Positions 1-7,286 of a stretch of 64,000 bases of DNA are shown here, in pieces. Origin of the DNA: DASWED01 sp036394995 (GTDB lineage: Bacteria; Actinomycetota; UBA4738; JACQTL01). The stretch covers positions 13,402 to 77,401 of the forward strand of contig DASWED010000117.1 of assembly GCA_036394995.1 (NCBI GenBank). Reading direction: 5' to 3'. Both the position numbers and the translations under genes were made by a program. Each line of letters starts with the position of its first letter. The stretch's first letter is position 1. The notes under the pieces are model-generated. The model worked only from the letters and a program-made list of their open reading frames with translations. It was not told the DNA's origin and made no database searches.

Positions 1-982
1 CGTTGAAGTGCGGGCTGTCCGGCGCCGTGTAGTCGGTGAGGAGCTGGACATCCGGGTACTCGAGCTTGACCACGCCCTCCTTCGGGATCATCGCGACCAG
101 GGACTGGGAGTGCTCGATGAAGTTCTCCCCGACTCCCCGGAGGTTCAGGACCACGGGGATCCCCAGGGCCTCGAGGTCGGCGGAGGGCCCCACCCCGGAG
201 CGCAGCAGGAGGGCGGGGTCGTTCACGGTGCCGGCGGACAGGGTCACGGCGCCGCCCCGGATCTCCTCGGTGGAGCCGTTCCGGCGGACCTCCACGCCCA
301 CGGCCCGGGTCCCGTCGAACAGGACCCGGAGGACCTCGGTGTTGTCCATGATCGCGAGGTTCGAACGGCTCGCGGCGGCGTCCAGGTAGCCGACGGACGA
401 GGACACCCGGAGGTCGCCCCGGCGGTTCATCGGCATGAACCCGATCCCGGTGGACGCGGGGTCGTTGTGGTCCTCCACGAACGGGTACCCGCGCTCGAGG
501 GCCGCTCTGAGGAAGTGCTCGGAGATCGGGATGAGCTCCTCGCGCTTCCACCGCACGATCGGGATGGGCCCGCCCTTGCCGTGGATGTCGCTCTCCGGGA
601 AGTCCTGGTCGTCCTCCTGGCGCTTGAAGTAGGGGAGGACCGATTCCCATCCCCACTCGTCGTTGCCCAGGGCCACCCAGTCGGCGTGGTCCTGGGGCAG
701 GCTCCTGATGGCGATCGTGCCGTTGATGGCCGAGCACCCGCCGCTGACCTTGCCCCGCGCGTAGGGCATCACCCGCCCGGGGATCGCCTCGGCGGTGAAA
801 TGCCAGTCGTGCTCCTCCACCGAGACCGCGTACGCGTTCCGGACGTCCTCCGGCAGCCGGTCGACCGGGTAGTAGGGCCCGGCCTCGATCAAGAGGACAT
901 TCGTGCCGGAGTCCTCCGACAGCCTCGAGGCCAGGACGGCCCCGCTCGAACCCGCGCCGACGACGATCTGGTCGTAGTCCAT
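1..982 (-). CDS. GMC family oxidoreductase (choline dehydrogenase-like), C-terminus off the window
   Basis: FAD-dependent alcohol oxidase/dehydrogenase of the glucose-methanol-choline family; the substrate cannot be told. About 327 N-terminal residues are visible. The ADP-binding Rossmann motif VVGAGSSGAVLASRLSED starts near residue 7, GMC signature 1 (YARGKVSGGCSAINGT) is near residue 75, and signature 2 (LSAGTVNDPALLLRSG) is near residue 265. The C-terminal catalytic His domain lies beyond base 1, so the product is truncated by the window edge and not by mutation. The ATG at 980-982 is preceded by GGGAG about 9 bases away. It lies upstream of the acyl-CoA dehydrogenase on the opposite side of a 91-base gap, in the same direction, so co-transcription is possible. 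Confidence 0.93.
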   Translation of the reverse strand, partial: MDYDQIVVGAGSSGAVLASRLSEDSGTNVLLIEAGPYYPVDRLPEDVRNAYAVSVEEHDWHFTAEAIPGRVMPYARGKVSGGCSAINGTIAIRSLPQDHADWVALGNDEWGWESVLPYFKRQEDDQDFPESDIHGKGGPIPIVRWKREELIPISEHFLRAALERGYPFVEDHNDPASTGIGFMPMNRRGDLRVSSSVGYLDAAASRSNLAIMDNTEVLRVLFDGTRAVGVEVRRNGSTEEIRGGAVTLSAGTVNDPALLLRSGVGPSADLEALGIPVVLNLRGVGENFIEHSQSLVAMIPKEGVVKLEYPDVQLLTDYTAPDSPHFN

Positions 983-1073
983 AGATGCGTTCTCCCGTTA
1001 CTCCCAGGGACGGCCGAACATTACACGGACTCCCTGGGAGGGGTCGAGCCGCCCGATTTGACCCGCTCGTGCG

Positions 1074-2303
1074 TCAGCGGCCGAGGTAGGAACCGAGCTC
1101 CGCCCGGGCCACGGACCGGATGTGGACCTCGTCGGGGCCGTCGGCCAGGCGGAGGGTTCGCATGAACGCCCACGCGGCGGCGAGCGGCGTGTCGTCGCTG
1201 ACGCCGGCTCCGCCATGGACCTGGATGGCCCGGTCCAGGACCTGGAGCGCCACCCGCGGGACGACCACCTTGATGGCCGCGATCTCCTTCCGGGCCGCGC
1301 GGGCCCCCGTTCCGTGCTTGTCGATGAGCCAGGCCGCCTTCAGCGTGAACAGGCGGGCCTGTTCGATGGCCATCCGGGACTCCGCGATCCATTCCTGGAC
1401 GACCCCCTGGCGGGCCAGCTCCTTGCCGAACGCCACCCGGGAGACCGCGCGGCGGCACATCAGCTCGAGGGCCCGTTCGGCCATACCGATGGCCCGCATG
1501 CAATGGTGGATCCTCCCCGGCCCCAGCCGGGCCTGGGCGATGAGGAACCCGCTGCCCTCCACGCCGATGAGGTTCTCCGCGGGGACCCGGACGTCGGTGA
1601 GCGTGATCTCGCAGTGCCCGTGCTGGTCCTGGTAGCCGAACACCGGGAGTGACCGGATCACGTCCACGCCCGGCGTGTCCATGGGCACGAGCACCATGGA
1701 CTGCTGCTCGTAGGGGTTCGCGTCGGGGTTCGTCTTGCCCATCAGGATCATGACCTTGCAACGAGGGTCGGCGGCGCCGGTGATCCACCACTTGCGGCCG
1801 TTGATGACGTACTCGTCGCCCCGGCGTTGGATGCGGGTGACGATGTTCCTGGCGTCCGAGCTGGCCACGTCGGGCTCGGTCATGCCGAAGCAGCTCCGGA
1901 TCTCGCCGTCGAGCAGCGGCCGGAGCCATCGCTCCTTCTGTTCCGGCGAGCCGAACTGGTGCAGCACCTCCATGTTGCCGGTGTCGGGCGCGGCGCAGTT
2001 CGTGGCCTCGGGGGCGATCTCCGGGCTCCGCCCCGTCAGCTCGGCGAGGGGCGCGTAGTCGAGGACGGAGAGGCCGTGCGCCGGGTCGTCCGAGTCGGGG
2101 AGGAACAGGTTCCACAGGCCGCGGCGGCGGGCCTCGGCCTTGAGCTCCTCGACGACCGGCGGGAGCTCGTGGCCCCGCCCGGCGGCGGTCATCTCGCGGC
2201 GCTGTTCGGCGTACGTGGCCTCCGCCGGGTACGCGTGCGAGTCCATGAAGTCCTGCAGCCGGCCCAGGTACTCGCGGGCCCTGTCGCTCAGCTCGAAGTC
2301 CAC
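1074..2303 (-). CDS. Acyl-CoA dehydrogenase (ACAD10/11-like)
   Basis: FAD-dependent alpha,beta-dehydrogenation of an acyl-CoA, probably in fatty-acid or other acyl catabolism. The 409-residue length fits the family. The N-terminus (LGRLQDFMDSHAYPAE) is typical of the ACAD10/11 branch. The flavin/substrate loop FGMTEPDVASSDARN and the C-terminal QVHGGAGVSDDTPLA motif are intact. I chose the GTG at 2301-2303 because GGGAGG lies just upstream and family homology begins there; an ATG 48 bases further upstream would add a non-homologous tail. It is divergent from the SDR gene across an 80-base region that holds an inverted repeat. Exact acyl-chain specificity is unknown. Confidence 0.92.
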   Translation of the reverse strand: MDFELSDRAREYLGRLQDFMDSHAYPAEATYAEQRREMTAAGRGHELPPVVEELKAEARRRGLWNLFLPDSDDPAHGLSVLDYAPLAELTGRSPEIAPEATNCAAPDTGNMEVLHQFGSPEQKERWLRPLLDGEIRSCFGMTEPDVASSDARNIVTRIQRRGDEYVINGRKWWITGAADPRCKVMILMGKTNPDANPYEQQSMVLVPMDTPGVDVIRSLPVFGYQDQHGHCEITLTDVRVPAENLIGVEGSGFLIAQARLGPGRIHHCMRAIGMAERALELMCRRAVSRVAFGKELARQGVVQEWIAESRMAIEQARLFTLKAAWLIDKHGTGARAARKEIAAIKVVVPRVALQVLDRAIQVHGGAGVSDDTPLAAAWAFMRTLRLADGPDEVHIRSVARAELGSYLGR

Positions 2304-2334
2304 GGCGTTCCTCCCGGCCGATACAGTGAGGCGA

Positions 2335-2359
2335 TCGCCCGTACGGTACACGCGGGCGA
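2335..2359. promoter_or_regulatory. Inverted repeat in the acd/SDR divergent region, candidate operator
   Basis: TCGCCCG and CGGGCGA form perfect 7-base arms around an 11-base centre, in the only regulatory space shared by the divergent acyl-CoA dehydrogenase and SDR genes. The size and position suit a dimeric repressor, but no regulator gene is adjacent, so the role is inferred. Confidence 0.4.
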
Positions 2360-2383
2360 GCAGGGCAACCCCTGGGAGGAGAC

Positions 2384-3163
2384 GTGTCCACGACGAACGG
2401 CGGGTTCGACGGCAAGGTCGCGCTGATCACGGGCGGCGCGGGCGGGTTCGGCGCGGCGGCGGCCCGCCGGCTGGCCGGGCTCGGCGCGTCCGTGGTCGTG
2501 GCGGACGTGGACACGGCCGTGGGGGAGCGGGTGGCCCAGGAGGCCGGCGGGGTGTTCGTGCGCTGCGATGTCAGCGACCCCGCCGAGAGCGAGGCCGCCG
2601 TCGCCGCGGCGGTGGAGCGGTTCGGCGGGCTGGACATCGCGTTCCTCAACGCCGGCGTCGCCACCGGGTGCGGCTTGGACGACGACTTCGACCTCGAGCG
2701 GTACCGGATCGCCATGGGCGTGAACCTTGACGGGGTGGTGTTCGGCATGCACGCGGCGATCCCGGCGCTTCGGGCCCGGGGCGGCGGCGACATCGTGGCC
2801 ACGGCGAGCCTCGCCGGGCTCGGCCCGGTCCCGTTCGACCCCATCTACGGAGCGAACAAGCACGCCGTGGTGGGACTGGTCCGGGCGGCGGCGCCGATCT
2901 ACGCGGACCGCCGGATCCGGATCAACGCCGTGTGCCCGGGGTTCGCCGACACGCGGATCCTCGGCGGCTGGCGTGAGTACCTGGCCGGGAGCGACGTCAC
3001 GCTGCTGCGGCCCGACGACGTCGCGGACGCGCTGGTGGCCGTGCTCTCCGCCGACGGGACGGGGGAGTGCTGGTTCGTCCAGCCCGGCAGGGAACCGGCG
3101 CCGTACGCATTCCGGGGCGTGCCGGGCCCACGGCCGGTCGCCTCCGAGACCGGCCCGGGCTGA
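2384..3163 (+). CDS. Short-chain dehydrogenase/reductase (SDR)
   Basis: Classical NAD(P)-dependent SDR of 259 residues. The cofactor motif TGGAGGFG lies near residues 16-23, with ADVD after strand 2 favouring NAD(H). NAG is present (LNAGVA), and the catalytic residues are the Ser in ATASLAG and the YGANK motif (Tyr-x3-Lys). The GTG start follows GGAGGAGAC directly. It is divergent from the acyl-CoA dehydrogenase, and the MBL hydrolase starts 4 bases after its stop, so SDR and MBL are probably one transcript. A role in beta-oxidation (hydroxyacyl oxidation) is possible from context but not shown. Confidence 0.9.
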   Translation: MSTTNGGFDGKVALITGGAGGFGAAAARRLAGLGASVVVADVDTAVGERVAQEAGGVFVRCDVSDPAESEAAVAAAVERFGGLDIAFLNAGVATGCGLDDDFDLERYRIAMGVNLDGVVFGMHAAIPALRARGGGDIVATASLAGLGPVPFDPIYGANKHAVVGLVRAAAPIYADRRIRINAVCPGFADTRILGGWREYLAGSDVTLLRPDDVADALVAVLSADGTGECWFVQPGREPAPYAFRGVPGPRPVASETGPG

Positions 3164-3167
3164 CGGC

Positions 3168-4091
3168 GTGCTCCGGGCCGCGCGGCACGCCGCCGAGCTG
3201 GCGCGGTTCGCGGCCATCCGCCGGTCGCAGGAGGCCCGGGATCGCCAGGTTCTCGGGGAGCTCGAGGCCCGTCCGCTGGAGCTCCCGGCCGGCCTGGAGA
3301 TCGAATGGCTCGGCGTGGCTGGGTACCGGCTGACGTTCGAGGGCCGCACGCTGCTCATCGACCCGTATGTGTCCCGAATCCCGCTCCGGCGATTCCTCCG
3401 GCGCGAACCGGCCCTTCCGGATCGGGCCCTGGTGGAACGGTACGTCCGGCCTCCGGGCGAGGTCGTCGGCGTCGCGGTGGGCCACACGCACTTCGACCAT
3501 GCGCTGGACGTTCCGGAGGTGGCCCGGCGGTTCGAGTGCCCGGCCCTGGGGTCGCGTTCGCTGGCCACGTTGATGCGATTGCACGGGCTGGGGGACCGGG
3601 CGGTCGACGTCGAGCCGAGCCGGCCGTACGAACTCGGCCCGTTCACGGTGACGTTCGTCCCGAGCGCCCACGCCAGGATCGTGCTGGGCCTGTCCGTTCC
3701 CATGGCCGGGGAGATGCGAGCCCGGCGGCTTGAGGAACTCTCCGCACGTGCCTACCGGTGCGGCCAGGTGTGGGGAATCCGGATCGAGGTGGCCGGGCTC
3801 CGGATCTACCACCAGGGCAGCGCCGATCTCGTCGACGAGGCCCTCGGCCACCACCCGGTCGACGTGTTCCTGGCCGGAGTCGCCGGCCGGGAGTTCACCC
3901 CGGACTACTGGCGCCGGATCCTCCCGCAGCTGGAGCCCAGAACGGTGGTGCCCTGCCACTACGACGACTTCTTCCGCCCCCTCGACGCCCCGATGGGCTT
4001 CATCACGAACGTGAGCCTGGCTCGCGTACCCGAGGAGATCGCCGCGGAGAGCCCCGACATCGAGGTGGTCGCCCTCCCGGCACCTGGGTAG
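3168..4091 (+). CDS. UlaG-like metallo-beta-lactamase-fold hydrolase
   Basis: MBL-fold metal-dependent hydrolase, 307 residues, of the L-ascorbate-6-phosphate-lactonase-like group. The zinc motif GHTHFDHALD is visible near residue 105, with later ligand candidates in PSAHARI, IYHQGSADL and VPCHYDD. The N-terminal 40 residues form a charged helix ahead of the fold. I chose the GTG at 3168 because it lies 4 bases after the SDR stop and nothing homologous precedes it. The function is not specific: members of this group include lactonases and lipid-modifying enzymes. Confidence 0.82.
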   Translation: MLRAARHAAELARFAAIRRSQEARDRQVLGELEARPLELPAGLEIEWLGVAGYRLTFEGRTLLIDPYVSRIPLRRFLRREPALPDRALVERYVRPPGEVVGVAVGHTHFDHALDVPEVARRFECPALGSRSLATLMRLHGLGDRAVDVEPSRPYELGPFTVTFVPSAHARIVLGLSVPMAGEMRARRLEELSARAYRCGQVWGIRIEVAGLRIYHQGSADLVDEALGHHPVDVFLAGVAGREFTPDYWRRILPQLEPRTVVPCHYDDFFRPLDAPMGFITNVSLARVPEEIAAESPDIEVVALPAPG

Positions 4092-4141
4092 CGGATCAAC
4101 GCGACGGCGTCTCCGGCCCGGGATCGCACGCCGGACTCGGG

Positions 4142-4147
4142 TAGGAT
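4142..4147 (+). promoter_or_regulatory. -10 element TAGGAT ahead of the small zinc protein
   Basis: TAGGAT ends 9 bases before the ATG at 4157, leaving room for at most a two- or three-base leader. It matches the recurring leaderless arrangement in this window. Confidence 0.5.
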
Positions 4148-4156
4148 GCGGCTCCC

Positions 4157-4435
4157 ATGGCCGCCGGTTCTCCCTGTCCCGTCTGTCAGCAGCCCCTGCC
4201 GGCGTTCGACACGCGGCGGTGCTCCCGGTGCGGCAAGCAGGTCCACCCCGGCTGCGGAAGCGGGCAGTTCCCGAACTTCGTCTGCGACATCTGCGCGGAG
4301 TCCCCGCCTTGCCCGATCTGCCACCAGCCGCTCACCGGCGAGGAGACCAAGCAGTGCCGGAAGTGCGGCCGCACCGTCCACGCCCGCTGCGGCAAGCGCG
4401 GGCTCCGGGGCTTCACCTGCCGCGACGACGCCTGA
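4157..4435 (+). CDS. Small double zinc-finger protein (two treble-clef-like repeats)
   Basis: Unrecognised 92-residue protein, almost entirely metal-binding. Two tandem copies of the same unit are seen: CPVCQQPLPAF, CSRCGKQVHPGC and then CDIC; followed by CPICHQPLTGE, CRKCGRTVHARC and a final C. The spacing CxxC...CxxC...HxxC resembles RING, LIM or PHD-type zinc binding, so it may mediate protein-protein contacts. It has no signal peptide or enzyme motif. It sits 8 bases upstream of the GH9 gene, and the two may share a transcript, although one product is cytoplasmic-looking and the other exported. The TAGGAT element just upstream supports this start. Confidence 0.75.
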   Translation: MAAGSPCPVCQQPLPAFDTRRCSRCGKQVHPGCGSGQFPNFVCDICAESPPCPICHQPLTGEETKQCRKCGRTVHARCGKRGLRGFTCRDDA

Positions 4436-4443
4436 TCCCTCGC

Positions 4444-6396
4444 ATGAGGGTGGGCGCGTGGTTCACGGGTTCGAGACTCCGCGTGGCATCGGTTCTGGCC
4501 GTGGTGGCCGCGTCCTGCCTGAGCGCTTCTGGCGATTGGGCCGCCGCCGGGAACGCCCACGGCCGAGCTCGCGCTCCGGCGGCGTTCGTGCGGGTGAACC
4601 AGGTGGGATATCCGTCGGGCGGGACGAAGGTCGCGGTGCTCATGGCGAGCGCCTCGGAGGACGGGACCACCTTCCGGGTCGTGAACGGCGCCGGCCACAC
4701 GGTGCTGTCTGGGCCGGTGGGAGCGGACCGGGGCGCGTGGAGCCCGAGCTTCCCGCACACGTATCGACTCGCTTTCTCCGGCGTCTCCGCCGCCGGGCGC
4801 TACCGGATCCGCGTGACGGGGCCGGTGGCGGCGGCGTCGCCGTGGTTCCGGGTGGGTTCGTCGGAGGCCCTGTACGAACCGCTGGTGGCGAACGCCCGGC
4901 GGTTCCTCCTGGCCCAGCGCGACGGCGCCGACGTGGACGGCTCCGTGCTCGACCGGAAGCCGTCGCACCTGGCCGACCGGCAGGCCTCGATCTACGCGAT
5001 GCCGCAGTTCCATGGGAGCACGATCGAGGGCGACCTCCACAGGATCGGCGGGCCCGTGGACGTGGCCGGCGGGTGGCTCGACGCTGGCGACTACCTGAAG
5101 TTCGTCGAGACCGCGAGCTTCACCGACGCGCTGATGTTCCTGGCGGCCGCGCGCCACCCGGCCCTTGCCGGGATCCGCGCAGAGGCGGTGTTCGGGCTGC
5201 GATGGCTGCGGAAGGCCTGGGTGGCGTCGTCGAGGACGTTGTACTTCCAGGTGGGGATCGGGGAGGGGAACGCGAAGATCGCCGGCGACCACGACCTGTG
5301 GCGGCTCCCGCAGGCCGACGACCGGCTCCAGGTCCAACCCGGGGATCGCGACTACTTCGTGAAGCACCGGCCGGTGTTCCGGGCCGGGCCGCCCGGCTCC
5401 CGGGTCAGCCCGAACCTGGCCGGGCGCCTGGCCGCCGTGTTCGCGCTGTGCTTCCGGGTCGAACGAACCGCGGCGCCGGACCTCGCGGCCTCGTGCCTGC
5501 GCCGGGCCGAGGTGGCGTTCGGGCTCGCGAAGACGACGGACGTGGGGCGGCTCCTCACCACCGCTCCGCACGGCTTCTACCCGGAGTCCGAATGGCGGGA
5601 CGACATGGAGCTGGGCGCCGTCGAGCTGGCGCTGGCGCTGCACGCGGGCGCCGGTCACCTCCCGGCCGGGCTGCCGCACGCCGACCCCGGCTTCTACCTC
5701 CAGCGCGCCGCGCACTGGGCGGAGGCGTACATGCTCAGCCCGCTGAACGGGTCGGACTCGTTGAACCTGTACGACGTGGCCGGGCTGGCCCACCCGGAGG
5801 TGGCGGAGGCCATGCGGCGGATCCCGCACGGGGCGCTCCCGATCGGCGAGGCCGACCTGGAGAACGACCTCCGGGACCAGCTGGACCCCGCTGCCGGACG
5901 CGCCGACGGTGACCCGTTCGGCCTGGGGTACCCGCTCACCGCCGGCGACGTGGTGCCGCACGCGCTGGGCCTGGCCCTGGAGGCCCGGGGGTTCGACCGG
6001 ATGGCGGGGTCCTCGCGGTACGCCGGGTTCGCCGCGGGCCAGCTCGACTTCGCCCTGGGGCGCAACGCGTGGGGGACGTCGTTCGTCATCGGGGCCGGGT
6101 CCACGTTCCCGCACTGCCCGCAGCACCAGGTGGCGAACCTGGCCGGCTCGCTGGACGGCCGCCCGCCGGTGCTCCTGGGCGCGACGGTCGACGGGCCCCA
6201 GCCGTCGAGCCTGTTCCAGGACCTGGGCGTGCCCGACGGCGCCCGGGCCTGCCCGCCGGGCGGCGGGAACGCGCTCGGTGCGTTCGACGGCCAGGGCGCG
6301 CGGTACCTCGACGACGTCCGATCCTGGCCGAGCGTCGAGCCGGCCGACGACTACACCGTGCTCGGCCTGCTCCTGTTCACCGACCTGGCCGGCTGA
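4444..6396 (+). CDS. Secreted glycoside hydrolase family 9 (endoglucanase/exo-glucosidase-like)
   Basis: Predicted secreted beta-glycosidase, 650 residues. An N-terminal export signal (residues 1-36) is followed by a CelD_N Ig-like domain starting VRVNQVGYPSGGTKVAV, then the (alpha/alpha)6 GH9 barrel. The catalytic-base region GGWLDAGDYLKFV carries the paired Asp residues of the family. The C-terminal VEPADDYT aligns with the family NEVAIDYN motif, placing the acid Glu near residue 634. A perfect hairpin at 6401-6436 follows the stop. Substrate could be cellulose, cello-oligosaccharide or glucosamine-type sugars, since GH9 is mixed. It is the only clear plant- or fungal-polymer enzyme in the window. 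Confidence 0.85.
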   Translation: MRVGAWFTGSRLRVASVLAVVAASCLSASGDWAAAGNAHGRARAPAAFVRVNQVGYPSGGTKVAVLMASASEDGTTFRVVNGAGHTVLSGPVGADRGAWSPSFPHTYRLAFSGVSAAGRYRIRVTGPVAAASPWFRVGSSEALYEPLVANARRFLLAQRDGADVDGSVLDRKPSHLADRQASIYAMPQFHGSTIEGDLHRIGGPVDVAGGWLDAGDYLKFVETASFTDALMFLAAARHPALAGIRAEAVFGLRWLRKAWVASSRTLYFQVGIGEGNAKIAGDHDLWRLPQADDRLQVQPGDRDYFVKHRPVFRAGPPGSRVSPNLAGRLAAVFALCFRVERTAAPDLAASCLRRAEVAFGLAKTTDVGRLLTTAPHGFYPESEWRDDMELGAVELALALHAGAGHLPAGLPHADPGFYLQRAAHWAEAYMLSPLNGSDSLNLYDVAGLAHPEVAEAMRRIPHGALPIGEADLENDLRDQLDPAAGRADGDPFGLGYPLTAGDVVPHALGLALEARGFDRMAGSSRYAGFAAGQLDFALGRNAWGTSFVIGAGSTFPHCPQHQVANLAGSLDGRPPVLLGATVDGPQPSSLFQDLGVPDGARACPPGGGNALGAFDGQGARYLDDVRSWPSVEPADDYTVLGLLLFTDLAG

Positions 6397-6400
6397 CTGC

Positions 6401-6436
6401 TGCCCGGGCCTCCGCGAGTCACTCGAGGCCCGGGCA
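6401..6436. terminator. Bidirectional hairpin between convergent genes
   Basis: TGCCCGGGCCTC and GAGGCCCGGGCA are perfect 12-base arms around a 12-base loop, placed between the converging GH9 gene and the unknown gene. It lacks a long U-tract on either strand, as is common in high-GC actinobacteria. Confidence 0.7.
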
Positions 6437-6448
6437 GGTGACGTCGAC

Positions 6449-7180
6449 TCACCGTCCCGAAGGGAGCCTGAGGAACTGTGCGGCGATCTCGGGAGCCCAG
6501 CGCCGGCGGAACCCGAGCGACAGGTAGTGGCCGTCGACGATGTCCCGGACGCTCTCCCCCGCAGCGTGCAGCATCTCCACGGTCGCCGGGTATCCGGGGT
6601 GGGTGGACAGGCCGGACAGGACCACGACGGCGGGGTTGGCTCGGCGGGCCTGGGCCGCCGTCTGCGTGACGAACTCCCGGTAGGCGGCCGGGTCGCGCTG
6701 GAGTCGCTGGGCCTGCGCCTCGCACGCGTCCGCGTACCTGGCGGCCTCGGCCGCGAGGCCGGACCGGAGGTAGGCCTCCTCCTTCGTCTCGTCGGGTGCT
6801 CGCGTGAAGGCGCCTCCGGGAACCTCGACCAGGCCCTGATGCGGGGTGACGATCGTGAAGTAGCCGTGTTCCCGGGCGAGCAGGGCGAACCGGTGGATCG
6901 ACGTGACCGGGTCCTGCCGTTCGGCGAGCGGGGTCCTGTCCCACCCTTCCGGGTCGTACATCACGGCCCGGACGTCCGGGTCGATCCGGCCGGCCTCCAG
7001 GTCCTGTTCGAACTGCGCGCAGCTGGCCCATGCCCGCCCGTGGACGGCGCCGGGCCACCCGCCGAGGACGATCCCGGTGGGGGTCGTGAACGCCGCCTCC
7101 GCGGCCTCGGGGTCCAGCCGTGCGATCGACTGGACCGTGCCCCGGCTGGTGACCCAGTACTGCCCCGCGGTTTCGCGCAT
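6449..7180 (-). CDS. Conserved-looking hypothetical protein, TIM-barrel-like
   Basis: I do not recognise a named family. The 243-residue product has strand-like blocks (RAVMYDPEGWDRT, GYFTIVTPHQGLV, PAVVVLSGLSTHPG, VDGHYLSLGF) spaced as in an alpha/beta barrel and no signal peptide or membrane segment. The acidic motif YDPEGWD and the histidine in TPHQ could be active-site residues, but this is inference. The ATG at 7178-7180 follows GATACT by 5 bases, which is close to the leaderless pattern. It converges on GH9 and is divergent from the second GMC gene. Confidence 0.65.
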   Translation of the reverse strand: MRETAGQYWVTSRGTVQSIARLDPEAAEAAFTTPTGIVLGGWPGAVHGRAWASCAQFEQDLEAGRIDPDVRAVMYDPEGWDRTPLAERQDPVTSIHRFALLAREHGYFTIVTPHQGLVEVPGGAFTRAPDETKEEAYLRSGLAAEAARYADACEAQAQRLQRDPAAYREFVTQTAAQARRANPAVVVLSGLSTHPGYPATVEMLHAAGESVRDIVDGHYLSLGFRRRWAPEIAAQFLRLPSGR

Positions 7181-7286
7181 GTCCGAGTATCCGCACAACC
7201 GCCCGGGAACGGTCGGGGGACGCCCGCTCCGCGGTACGATCCGGCGGCCGGGTGAGGCCGATGCCGCGAGGCGGCGGGGAGCGCGC

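Noticed and set aside
6345..6370. GH9 enzyme with missing catalytic Glu
   Set aside because: At first the NE motif seemed absent. Aligning VEPADDYT with NEVAIDYN keeps both the Glu and the Asp-Tyr, so the enzyme is probably active.
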